Shown here piece after piece: positions 1 to 6,636 of a DNA stretch of 10,955 nucleotides (positions are counted from its first letter, which is position 1; every line of letters starts with the position of its first letter). A program made the translations under genes and the position numbers. The notes beneath the pieces are model-generated. The model saw nothing but the letters and a program-made list of their open reading frames with translations, searched no databases and was not told the origin of the DNA. This DNA comes from Oscillospiraceae bacterium (GTDB taxonomy: Bacteria; Bacillota; Clostridia; Oscillospirales; Oscillospiraceae): positions 1-10,955 of the forward strand of contig CAJGCI010000057.1 in the NCBI GenBank assembly GCA_904501855.1, given 5' to 3'.

Positions 1-31
1 CTCTGATAACCGACATCAGCGAAATACTCAT
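1..31 (-). CDS. Start of an unidentified gene, truncated by the left window edge
   Basis: The final codons of the hydrogenase-like gene contain an ATG whose A and TG overlap the stop codon in the classic ATGA arrangement (4-base overlap). The new frame reads MSISLMSVIR and is open to the window edge. Such overlaps are common within translationally coupled Clostridia operons. Only ten residues are visible, so sequence alone gives no function. Known context: PAS-containing sensory [FeFe]-hydrogenases (group C3) are often followed by a PP2C/SpoIIE-type serine/threonine phosphatase, which makes that the leading guess, but it is inference from neighbourhood only. No strong Shine-Dalgarno sits at ideal spacing (an AAGGAG lies more than 20 bases upstream), so translation would depend on coupling to the upstream gene. 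Confidence 0.5.
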   Translation of the reverse strand, partial: MSISLMSVIR

Positions 32-1713
32 TCATTCTCATTGATATCGATACGCTCCTTCAGTTTTGTCAGTGCGATTTTTGTTTCCGCGGTGGTCTCA
101 CCAAGCAGCATCGCGATGTCCTGTACGATTCTCATCTGTTTATCGACGATCTTGTCGGCAATCTCAATGGTGTCCTTTCCGATACGTTCCCGCTCCAGAC
201 GGGCTTCTTCCTCTTCCGTGACATCACGGAGGATGCACATCATCGTGTGGGAAGAGGTGTCGTTCACAATGGTCTGGACACAGTATTTCCGGTAATCGGA
301 GAAATAGCGCTTCTCCGTGGAAAGACGCTGACCGGAGGAATACAAATTGAAGAAAGGAGTCGGATCCAGAATACGCACCACATTCTCGCCAAGAACGTCA
401 GACTCGTGTCGGATATTCATCAGTTCCATGGCCTTCGGATTGATGACCTGGATCTCAAAGTCCTCATTCAGGATGATGACACCGTTGGGGGTGTTGTCCA
501 AAATGTTGCTCTGGAAGCTTCGCGTCTGCGCCATGATGTGGGGAAGGCACATGTTGGGATCGGCGATACCGCGGTAAATGGCGATTGCCTTGTCCCGGCA
601 GGTCGGATAACCGCAGGTGCCGCAGTTAAGTTCTTTCTCCGGAGAGTCTCTGCCAATGGATTTCAGGATCTCTCTGATCTCGGATTCCAGAGGATTCTTC
701 ATACGGGGAGTTCTCGACTGGAAAGCACGGAAGTTTTCCCCGTGATGGACATCGGGAACGTCAAAGTGCTTGGGTCCGGCAGAAGCGCGGATCAGATAGC
801 TTCCGCGCACCGGTTCGTTCCGATAATGCTCCATAATGGGGCTTCCGACACAGCCGCCGTTGCACATGTTCAGTTCCACAAAGCATTTGCGGATGCTGCC
901 TTTGCGGATATCATCCAGAGCGTGACGGCACATGTCCACGCCGTCAAACTCCATCATGGAGAACGTGGGATCCTCCGGTGTGTTCAGACAGCTGAGCATG
1001 CCGCCGGGCAGACAGAACCGTCGTTCCATAGAGGCTTCCAGAGGAGGCTCTTTCTGCGGTGTCAGCGTAATGTTCTCCAGCCGGAAGATCTCTTCCAGCT
1101 CGTCAAACGTGAGCATGGCGTCCACATCGGTGTCATACTGTTCCTGCTTCCTGGCGATGCATCCGCCGATATGAACGATTTTTGCATCGGGAATCCGGCG
1201 TTTGATATCCTGTGCATGTGCGACCATGGGAGAAACCACGGGAGCCAGGCATGGAATAAGCTCCGAATAGTATTTTTCAACCAGAGAAACCACGGACGGG
1301 CAGGTCGTGGATATAATGACATCATCTTTGCTTTCGGATATCAGCATGTCATAGTGTTTTTTTACGATAGCGGCACCGATGGCCGTTTCTTCCACTTCAT
1401 CGAATCCGATCGCTTTCAGTCCCTCCGTAATACTGGAAAGACCGACTCCGAAAAATGCCGGAAACGCAGGATCGATACTGGCAATCACAGGACCATCACT
1501 CTGCTGGATCAGAACCTTCGTAATCTCTTTTCCATCTACGATGCTCTTCGCATCATGCGGACACACGCGATAGCATTCTCCGCAGAGTACGCACATGTTG
1601 CCGATGATGTTTGCCTGATGACCGGAATAACGGATCGCCTTGGTGGGACAATACCGGATACAGCAATGGCAGTCTCTGCAATTTGTTTTCACTAGCTGAA
1701 TAATATCAGGCAT
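28..1713 (-). CDS. PAS-domain sensory [FeFe]-hydrogenase-like iron-sulfur protein (group C-like)
   Basis: A cytoplasmic 561-residue protein, probably a redox or H2 sensor rather than a bulk H2 producer. Domains in order: two ferredoxin-type [4Fe-4S] motifs (Cys12/15/18/22 and Cys41/44/47/51); an [FeFe]-hydrogenase large-subunit domain (about 75-320); a further [4Fe-4S] motif of the C-x2-C-x4-C-x16-C type (Cys364/367/372/389); a PAS domain (about 398-497); and a charged helical tail. In the H-cluster region, loop 1 reads TTCPSVV (Cys138), loop 2 GGCIARK (Cys185) and loop 3 ELNMCNGGC (Cys284, Cys288), so all four cubane ligands are kept. The residue before the loop-1 ligand, the proton-relay cysteine in catalytic enzymes, is Thr; the loop-2 Met and Pro are both Gly. 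These substitutions and the PAS domain match the family's sensory branch. It lies 40 bp after larC with no terminator between. ATG at 1713 is preferred to an upstream in-frame TTG at 1722 (see the ribosome binding site entry). Confidence 0.9.
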   Translation of the reverse strand: MPDIIQLVKTNCRDCHCCIRYCPTKAIRYSGHQANIIGNMCVLCGECYRVCPHDAKSIVDGKEITKVLIQQSDGPVIASIDPAFPAFFGVGLSSITEGLKAIGFDEVEETAIGAAIVKKHYDMLISESKDDVIISTTCPSVVSLVEKYYSELIPCLAPVVSPMVAHAQDIKRRIPDAKIVHIGGCIARKQEQYDTDVDAMLTFDELEEIFRLENITLTPQKEPPLEASMERRFCLPGGMLSCLNTPEDPTFSMMEFDGVDMCRHALDDIRKGSIRKCFVELNMCNGGCVGSPIMEHYRNEPVRGSYLIRASAGPKHFDVPDVHHGENFRAFQSRTPRMKNPLESEIREILKSIGRDSPEKELNCGTCGYPTCRDKAIAIYRGIADPNMCLPHIMAQTRSFQSNILDNTPNGVIILNEDFEIQVINPKAMELMNIRHESDVLGENVVRILDPTPFFNLYSSGQRLSTEKRYFSDYRKYCVQTIVNDTSSHTMMCILRDVTEEEEARLERERIGKDTIEIADKIVDKQMRIVQDIAMLLGETTAETKIALTKLKERIDINENE

Positions 1714-1722
1714 GAAACACAA

Positions 1723-1730
1723 CCCCCCTC
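1723..1730 (-). promoter_or_regulatory. Ribosome binding site fixing the hydrogenase-like gene start
   Basis: On the minus strand GAGGGGGG ends 9 bases before the ATG at 1713. The in-frame TTG at 1722 directly abuts this motif, leaving no usable spacing, so the ATG (protein starting MPDIIQLVK) is the supported start. Confidence 0.75.
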
Positions 1731-1753
1731 ATAAACTCGTTGCTGGTGATTTC

Positions 1754-2917
1754 TTATTTGCTTTGTTCTTCAAATTCCTGGCGAACAACGTCGAGAGGAA
1801 TGTTTTGACTTTTGGCGATGGAGGCCAGATCATCGTATTCCGCCTTGATGCGGCGTACCCCGTGTCCTTCTGAGCACTTATAACGAACAGGCCCCCAGGT
1901 CGTTTCGATGATTCCTTCCGAACGGGACAGGATCTCTCTGGTGCATACGGTTTCCCGCAGCCCGATTGTAGTGGTGTGGTGGAACAGCAAGTCTACGAAT
2001 CGATCCCGATCCTCGGGACGACATAGAAGATCGATACGGATCCCGGGACGCCCCTTCTTCATTCCGAAAGAAGTCCATCCGGCATCCAGAGCCCCTTCCT
2101 GCATCAGCTGATCCAGCGCATAGGCAATGCTTTCCGGCGTCATATCATCCACATTACAGGACAGTTCAATGACATCCGGATGCAGCTCTCCCAGCATGGC
2201 GTGGACCGCATTCAGACGGTTTTCGAATTCCTTTGTGCCAAGTCCGTAGCTGTGATGATCGATCGTCATCACCGGCATGGACGCAAACTGATGCACATAT
2301 CGGCGCAGCAGCGCCGCGCCCGTGGGAGTGCACATCTCACCAGCCGCATCTCCGGCAAAGCAGGGAATGCCTTCCAGAAGGCTGGCAGTGGCAGGTGCGG
2401 GAACGGAAAGTGTTCCATGGGCAGTATTCACGGTGCCGTGTCCTACACAGACCGGAGAGGATATTACAAGCTCCGGATCAAGTTCGTGCAGCAGAAGGGA
2501 AGCGGCCGCAATATCCGCTATCGCATCCATCGCGCCCAGTTCATGGAGATGGATCTCTTCCACCGGACATCCGTGGGCTTTGGATTCCGCTGCAGCAATG
2601 TCATCGTAGATGGCGGAGATATCATTTCGGACCGGCTCCGGAACTTTCAGGTCCTGGAGAACGGAGCGGATCTTGTCCATGGAGATATGGGAATGGGACG
2701 AAGAATGTCCTTCCGATTCTCCAAGATACGTGACATTTGTGTGAAGACCGGCAATACCCTGGCACTTCTTTGTTTCGACCTGAAATGAGATGCCGGGGAT
2801 TTCCATGGCATTGAGCTTATCGGCCTGCTGCTGAGGATCGTCAAACAGTCCTAGCAGGGCGGAAGTCATCATGTCGCCGGCGATTCCCATTCCGCAGTCA
2901 AGATATAATACTCTCAT
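1754..2917 (-). CDS. larC: LarC, nickel insertase for the nickel-pincer nucleotide cofactor
   Basis: LarC (formerly DUF111) is the CTP-dependent cyclometallase that inserts Ni into pyridinium-3,5-bisthiocarboxylic acid mononucleotide, the last step in making the cofactor of lactate racemase and other LarA-family enzymes. The 387-residue product shows the family N-terminus LYLDCGMGIAGDMM, EEIHLHELGAMDAIADI (120-136), GHGTVNTAHGTLSVPAP (159-175), CTPTGAALLR (196-205), NVDDMTPE (255-262) and MKKGRPG (286-292). A His-rich segment, GHSSSHSH, at about 70-77 is typical of metal-handling LarC proteins. Both the LarC1 and LarC2 halves lie in one uninterrupted frame, unlike Lactiplantibacillus plantarum, where they are joined by programmed frameshifting. 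Its ATG immediately follows the larB TAA with zero spacing, so the two are surely co-transcribed and probably translationally coupled. The hydrogenase-like gene follows 40 bp downstream. Confidence 0.95.
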   Translation of the reverse strand: MRVLYLDCGMGIAGDMMTSALLGLFDDPQQQADKLNAMEIPGISFQVETKKCQGIAGLHTNVTYLGESEGHSSSHSHISMDKIRSVLQDLKVPEPVRNDISAIYDDIAAAESKAHGCPVEEIHLHELGAMDAIADIAAASLLLHELDPELVISSPVCVGHGTVNTAHGTLSVPAPATASLLEGIPCFAGDAAGEMCTPTGAALLRRYVHQFASMPVMTIDHHSYGLGTKEFENRLNAVHAMLGELHPDVIELSCNVDDMTPESIAYALDQLMQEGALDAGWTSFGMKKGRPGIRIDLLCRPEDRDRFVDLLFHHTTTIGLRETVCTREILSRSEGIIETTWGPVRYKCSEGHGVRRIKAEYDDLASIAKSQNIPLDVVRQEFEEQSK

Positions 2918-3673
2918 TTACTTTTGCCCCAGATGATTGATCATATTGGCAAGATAACCGGCCCCGAAGCCGTTATCGATATTTACGACGGACACACCGC
3001 TTGCACAGGAGTTCAGCATGGAAAGCAGTGCGGCAATGCCTCCGAGAGAGGCACCGTAACCGACACTGGTAGGCACCGCGATCACCGGACAGTCTGCCAG
3101 TCCGCCGATCACGCTGGGAAGGGCACCCTCCATTCCAGCCACGGCAACGATGACCTGTGCGGTCATGATATCCTCCTGATGGGAAAGTAGGCGGTGGACC
3201 CCGGAAACACCCACATCATAGAGACGGGTCACTTTGTTTCCCAGTGCTTCTGCGGTCACAGCGGCCTCTTCCGCGATGGGGATGTCACTGGTACCTCCGG
3301 TCGCCACAACGACAGTTCCGTCTCCGTCGGGCTCCGGAAGGGAACCGATGATTCCAAGCTGTCCCATGGCATTGTAATCCACCGGGTATGTATTAGAAAT
3401 TTCTTTTGCGGTCTCTTCCGAGATCCGAGTAATAAGAATGGTCTTCTGTCCGTGTTCCTTCATGGCTCCGGCGATACCAACGATCTGTTCTGTGGTTTTG
3501 CCGGCACCATAGATCACCTCGGCAGTGCCCTGACGCAGTTCACGGTGGTGATCCACTTTGGCATAGCCCAGATCCTGAAACGGTTCCATTTTCAGCTGCA
3601 GCATGGCTTCTTCCGGGGAAAGGGAACCTTCCTGTACCTGCTGCAATATATGTAAGATGTTTTTCTGGCTCAT
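2918..3673 (-). CDS. larB: LarB, pyridinium-3,5-biscarboxylate mononucleotide synthase
   Basis: LarB carboxylates and hydrolyses nicotinic acid adenine dinucleotide to give pyridinium-3,5-biscarboxylic acid mononucleotide, the first committed step of nickel-pincer cofactor synthesis. The 251-residue protein has a short helical N-terminus (about 1-30) followed by a PurE/AIR-carboxylase-like domain. Recognisable family blocks are EVIYGAGKT (about 52-60), VATGGTSDIPIAEEA, YDVGVSGVHRLL, VAGMEGALPSVIGGL and VPTSVGYGASLGGIAALL. Cys223, in MLNSCASGV, sits where the family's substrate-binding cysteine (near 221 in the L. plantarum enzyme) is expected. The ATG at 3673 has AAGGG 8-10 bases upstream. 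It is the first gene of the unit larB-larC-hydrogenase-like-(edge gene), isolated from the prfC unit by a strong terminator. LarE, which sulfurates the product, is not in the window. Confidence 0.95.
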   Translation of the reverse strand: MSQKNILHILQQVQEGSLSPEEAMLQLKMEPFQDLGYAKVDHHRELRQGTAEVIYGAGKTTEQIVGIAGAMKEHGQKTILITRISEETAKEISNTYPVDYNAMGQLGIIGSLPEPDGDGTVVVATGGTSDIPIAEEAAVTAEALGNKVTRLYDVGVSGVHRLLSHQEDIMTAQVIVAVAGMEGALPSVIGGLADCPVIAVPTSVGYGASLGGIAALLSMLNSCASGVSVVNIDNGFGAGYLANMINHLGQK

Positions 3674-3710
3674 AATGTGCCCTTCTTTAAAAACAATAGA
3701 TACTTTAAAA

Positions 3711-3739
3711 AATTTATCATATTTTTCGGGTAAAGTAAA
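3711..3739 (-). promoter_or_regulatory. Candidate sigma-A promoter for the larB-larC unit
   Basis: On the minus strand TTTACT (3739-3734) and TAAATT (3716-3711) are separated by exactly 17 bases and lie about 40 bp upstream of the larB start, after the prfC-rseC terminator. Both boxes are imperfect. An overlapping TATGAT (3721-3716) is a better -10 but lacks a convincing -35. The stretch is very AT-rich, so the exact boxes are uncertain, although a promoter in this gap is needed. Confidence 0.4.
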
Positions 3740-3800
3740 TTGAGGAGACGCAATTCCGACGGAAAGAAACCCGCATTTTGCTTCTCCGGAACAAGAAAAA

Positions 3801-3830
3801 ACGGACAGAACGCAAACTGGTTCTGTCCGT
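3801..3830 (-). terminator. Rho-independent terminator of the prfC-rseC unit
   Basis: A perfect 11-bp inverted repeat (ACGGACAGAAC / GTTCTGTCCGT, arms 3801-3811 and 3820-3830) encloses an 8-base loop. On the minus strand it is followed by a run of T (3801-3796), then CTTG. It begins six bases beyond the RseC-like stop codon. The plus-strand side lacks a T tract, so it works for the minus-strand genes only. Confidence 0.9.
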
Positions 3831-3836
3831 TGTCCG

Positions 3837-4256
3837 TTAATTAAATCGGGGAATGATCTCCCGAATATACGATGGAGTGGGGTTTTTCCGATGCTGGCGA
3901 CGCAGAATCGTTGCAGAACCGACCAATCCGATGATCAGCCCGACAAAGGCCCCGATCACACAGGTGCTTTCCACATCGGTGAACATCGATGCGATCCCGT
4001 ATCCGATAAAAAACAGAATCAGCGGGACCACATATATGGCAACGGTGGCCAGAAGGATCTTGAGGGAATCGGTCTCCAGATATACGTGGGATCCTTTTGG
4101 GGCATCAATGGGGTTCTTTACCCGCACTTTGATGGTGTTTTCATACATGCAGCTTTCACAGGTGTTGCAGTCACCGCCGCACAGAGCGGCGCGCTCCACC
4201 ACCACATCGGCAGTGCCGTCATTATAAACTCCCGTTACGATGGCTTCCTGTGTCAT
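3837..4256 (-). CDS. RseC/MucC-family redox membrane protein (SoxR-reducing system RseC-like)
   Basis: A 139-residue inner-membrane protein. The N-terminal soluble part carries a cysteine cluster, C26-GGD-C30-NT-C33-ES-C36 (CGGxCxxCxxC), a hallmark of the RseC/MucC family and a likely Fe-S or thiol redox centre. Two hydrophobic segments follow, about 67-89 and 97-118, with a basic cytoplasmic tail RRQHRKNP. In Proteobacteria RseC is tied to the Rsx/Rnf electron-transfer complex and to keeping SoxR reduced; in Clostridia its role is not established, though an Rnf or redox-membrane link is plausible. It starts 26 bp after prfC with its own GAGGTG site about 7-9 bases before the ATG, and a strong terminator follows its stop, so it is the second gene of a two-gene unit. 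No rnf gene is in view. Family assignment is firm; function is inference. Confidence 0.88.
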   Translation of the reverse strand: MTQEAIVTGVYNDGTADVVVERAALCGGDCNTCESCMYENTIKVRVKNPIDAPKGSHVYLETDSLKILLATVAIYVVPLILFFIGYGIASMFTDVESTCVIGAFVGLIIGLVGSATILRRQHRKNPTPSYIREIIPRFN

Positions 4257-4282
4257 CGAACTTCACCTCGTTTAATAAGTCG

Positions 4283-5875
4283 TTAGTTTCTGCTGAACTC
4301 CTCCAGCTGAAGGCCTTCGTTTTTGTCCAGTGCCCAGCGGACACACCACTCAGCCGTGAACAGCAGCAGATTGTTTCCCTTGAAATCCTGTACCCATTTG
4401 GTGTCGCTTGTGAGATTCAGGTCTCGTGGATCCTTGTCGGAACTGGCGATCCAGCGGATCTGATCATAGGGAAGATCCCGTCTGCGGATATCCACACCGT
4501 ACTCCGTTTTCAGACGGTATTCCAGTACTTCAAGCTGAAGGACGCCAACAACACCGACTACGATCTCTTCCATGACCATGCCGGGCTCGTGGAAGATCTG
4601 AATGGCACCTTCCTGAGCGATCTGTTCGATGCCTTTCTCGAACTGTTTCCGTTTCATGGTATCCACACGCTCAACGGCGGCAAAGTGCTCCGGTGCAAAG
4701 GTGGGGATCCCTTCAAAACGGACCTCCTGTCCTTTTTCACAGATGGTGTCTCCAATGGAGAATATTCCGGGATCAAATACACCGATGATATCACCGGCAT
4801 AGGCTTCATCGATGATGGAACGGTCGTCTGCCATGAGCTGCTGCGGCTGTGCAAGACGCAGACCCTTACCGCCCTGAACATGGAAATACTCTTTGTCCCG
4901 AAGGAACTTACCGGAACAGATGCGCATGAAGGCGATCCGGTCACGGTGTGCCTTGTTCATGTTTGCCTGGATCTTGAAGACAAAGGCGGAAAAATGGTCA
5001 TCAAAAGGATCGACCGTATCCTCGCCGGAAACGCGGGGCATGGGAGGCATGGTCATCTGCAGAAAACTCTCCAGAAACGGTTCCACACCGAAATTGTTCA
5101 GTGCGGATCCGAAGAACACGGGGGAGAGTTTGCCGTTTCGGACGGAATCCAGATCAAATTCATAACCGGCACCATCCAGCAGCTCAATGTCGTCCTGCAG
5201 AGGACCGCGTAGACGCTCTCCGATCAAACTGTCCAGTTTCTCAGTCTCATCCAGAGTGCAGGCAATAGGCTCGATGCGGTTCTGGCCCCGGTGAGATTCT
5301 GTAAAAGCAAGGATCTGCTGTTTCTCACGGTCATAAACACCTTTGAAATCAATGCCGCAGCCAATGGGCCAGTTCATGGGATAAGTTCCGATCCCGAATT
5401 CGGTCTCCAGCTCTTCCATCAGATCGTATGGACTCCGGGCTTCCCGGTCCAGTTTGTTGATGAAAGTGAAGATAGGGATATGACGCATGGCACAGATCTT
5501 AAACAGCTTTCTAGTCTGAGGCTCAATGCCTTTTGCCGCGTCTATGACCATCACGGCACTGTCCGCGGCCATCAGAGTTCGATAGGTGTCCTCGGAGAAG
5601 TCCTGATGTCCCGGAGTGTCCAGGATGTTGATGCAGAACCCCTCGTACTCAAACTGCATGACGGAGGATGTGATGGAAATACCACGCTGTTTCTCCAGCT
5701 CCATCCAGTCGGAAACGGCATGCCGTGCGGTAGCCTTGCCCTTTACGGAACCAGCCAGCTGAATGGCACCTCCGTAAAGGAGAAGTTTTTCTGTCAGTGT
5801 GGTCTTACCGGCGTCCGGATGCGAAATGATGGCAAATGTCCGCCGGCGTTCTATTTCCTTTCTGGTATCGCTCAT
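4283..5875 (-). CDS. prfC: Peptide chain release factor 3 (RF3), translational GTPase
   Basis: RF3 is a class II release factor: it binds the terminated ribosome, and its GTPase cycle removes RF1/RF2 after peptide release; it also contributes to post-peptidyl-transfer quality control. The 530-residue length is normal for the family. GTPase motifs are clear: G1 SHPDAGKTT (18-26), switch I/G2 RGISIT (64-69), G3 DTPGH (86-90), G4 NKLD (140-143). The RF3-specific N-terminus RRRTFAIISHPDAGKTT and later blocks PVFFGSALNNFGVEPFL, VFKIQANMNKAHRDRIAFMR and GVVGVLQLEVLEYRL separate it from EF-G and TypA. The ATG at 5875 follows a GAGGTAG site about 6-9 bases upstream. It has its own sigma-A promoter in the gap after tetR and is followed within 26 bp by the RseC-like gene. 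No motif is missing. Confidence 0.97.
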   Translation of the reverse strand: MSDTRKEIERRRTFAIISHPDAGKTTLTEKLLLYGGAIQLAGSVKGKATARHAVSDWMELEKQRGISITSSVMQFEYEGFCINILDTPGHQDFSEDTYRTLMAADSAVMVIDAAKGIEPQTRKLFKICAMRHIPIFTFINKLDREARSPYDLMEELETEFGIGTYPMNWPIGCGIDFKGVYDREKQQILAFTESHRGQNRIEPIACTLDETEKLDSLIGERLRGPLQDDIELLDGAGYEFDLDSVRNGKLSPVFFGSALNNFGVEPFLESFLQMTMPPMPRVSGEDTVDPFDDHFSAFVFKIQANMNKAHRDRIAFMRICSGKFLRDKEYFHVQGGKGLRLAQPQQLMADDRSIIDEAYAGDIIGVFDPGIFSIGDTICEKGQEVRFEGIPTFAPEHFAAVERVDTMKRKQFEKGIEQIAQEGAIQIFHEPGMVMEEIVVGVVGVLQLEVLEYRLKTEYGVDIRRRDLPYDQIRWIASSDKDPRDLNLTSDTKWVQDFKGNNLLLFTAEWCVRWALDKNEGLQLEEFSRN

Positions 5876-5919
5876 AAACTACCTCAAATGTAAGACTCTC
5901 TTTTCGTTTGCAGAAAATC

Positions 5920-5948
5920 ACTATAGCATATTCCATGCTGGTAAGCAA
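5920..5948 (-). promoter_or_regulatory. Sigma-A promoter of prfC
   Basis: On the minus strand TTGCTT (5948-5943), a 17-base spacer and TATAGT (5925-5920) form a good vegetative promoter about 45 bp upstream of the prfC ATG. It makes prfC-rseC independent of tetR, although no convincing terminator lies between the tetR stop and this promoter, so some read-through is possible. Confidence 0.75.
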
Positions 5949-5975
5949 AATATTTCCCGCTGTTTCCGGAGAAAA

Positions 5976-6536
5976 CTAAAAGTCGTTTTCCAAACAGTTC
6001 CGGAGACACTTCTGAATGATCTTCCGCTGGGGCGGGGAATCCTTTATCTGACCGGAACGAAGCTGGCGCAGAGCACCATCGGTAAGGGCGTGGAACATGT
6101 ATTCCGTGCGGAGATATTTTTCGTGAGACCAGCGTTCCGTCAGAGTAAGACGGCTGAGACAGTCCCGGCTGTAATCCATCATGGAATCCATGGGAAGAGT
6201 GATGCTGGCGGGAAGATATTCCCGATCTGCCAGCACCAATCCCGCATACGCGGGTTTTTCCAGCACAAACTGGATCCAGTCCATGGCAAGCCGGACCAGC
6301 TGCTCCCGGAGATCCGGGGAATACCGGGCGATGATCTTTGCTTCCCGGATCTTCCATTTCTCAACCATGCTGCCGACACTCTGCCGGAGGATATCTTCCT
6401 TGTTTTTAAAGTGCTTGTAGGGAGCCGCCACGGAAAGATTGCAGTAGTCGGCGATCTTTCGGATCGTAACGCCATCAAATCCGTCCCGGGCAAGTATTGC
6501 CAGAGCAGCTTCCATCAGAAGATCTTTTGAGGACAT
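5976..6536 (-). CDS. TetR/AcrR-family transcriptional regulator
   Basis: A 186-residue one-component repressor of TetR size. The N-terminal helix-turn-helix is clear: a first helix in KDLLMEAALAILARDGFDG, then VTIRKIADYCNLSVAAPYKHF with the family's typical YKHFKNKEDIL ending (about 23-50). The C-terminal ligand and dimerisation domain is variable, contains a WS motif (TERWSHEKY) and resembles the WHG-type TetR C-terminal domains; the ligand cannot be told. ATG at 6536 (MSSKDLL) is preferred to the ATG at 6548 because GAGG lies 6 bases before the former, while nothing suitable precedes the latter. It is divergent from the DMT membrane protein, the usual arrangement for a local regulator, and a palindrome at its own expected transcription start suggests autorepression. 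The stop is TAG. Confidence 0.93.
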   Translation of the reverse strand: MSSKDLLMEAALAILARDGFDGVTIRKIADYCNLSVAAPYKHFKNKEDILRQSVGSMVEKWKIREAKIIARYSPDLREQLVRLAMDWIQFVLEKPAYAGLVLADREYLPASITLPMDSMMDYSRDCLSRLTLTERWSHEKYLRTEYMFHALTDGALRQLRSGQIKDSPPQRKIIQKCLRNCLENDF

Positions 6537-6540
6537 AATA

Positions 6541-6546
6541 CACCTC
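6541..6546 (-). promoter_or_regulatory. Ribosome binding site fixing the tetR start
   Basis: GAGGTG on the minus strand, with GAGG ending 6 bases before the ATG at 6536. It overlaps the upstream in-frame ATG at 6548, which has no site of its own. Confidence 0.65.
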
Positions 6547-6552
6547 ATCTTT

Positions 6553-6576
6553 GGTTAATGATTGTTTACCTGGTAA
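6553..6576. promoter_or_regulatory. Candidate TetR operator (repeated GGTAA half-sites)
   Basis: A perfect palindrome TTACC-T-GGTAA lies at 6566-6576, and a third, imperfect half-site GGTTAA at 6553-6558 forms a second, wider inverted repeat with TTTACC (6565-6570). The palindrome sits just downstream of the tetR -10 box, where transcription should start, a classic position for autorepression. It is about 40 bp from the transporter -35 region, so control of that gene is less obvious. Assignment to this TetR protein is inference. Confidence 0.5.
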
Positions 6577-6579
6577 GAT

Positions 6580-6608
6580 ATGCTAGCGGTTTTTTTGGAA
6601 AAAGTCAA
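6580..6608 (-). promoter_or_regulatory. Sigma-A promoter of tetR
   Basis: On the minus strand TTGACT (6608-6603), a 17-base spacer and TAGCAT (6585-6580). The expected start near 6573 falls inside the palindrome described as the candidate operator, about 35-40 bp upstream of the tetR ATG. Confidence 0.7.
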
Positions 6609-6636
6609 CGAAAGACTGTCCGCCTTTCACGGCATG

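Noticed and set aside
247..1695. A 482-codon open frame on the plus strand, opposite the hydrogenase-like gene
   Set aside because: It is the complement of well-conserved Fe-S and PAS coding sequence, has no family signature and no supporting promoter or ribosome site.
1754..2917. Programmed frameshift splitting larC into larC1 and larC2, as in lactobacilli
   Set aside because: The 387-codon frame is continuous through both halves and needs no shift.
4250..5212. A 320-codon open frame on the plus strand, opposite prfC
   Set aside because: Antisense to a full-length RF3 with intact motifs. No domain is recognised; it is a mirror-frame artefact.
5949..5975. Terminator after tetR
   Set aside because: Only a short GTTTTC/GGAAAC stem with a wobble pair and no proper T tract is visible; it is too weak to call.
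6603..6616. Inverted repeat AGTC-N6-GACT between the divergent promoters
   Set aside because: Four-base arms are expected by chance, and it overlaps the tetR -35 box without further symmetry.
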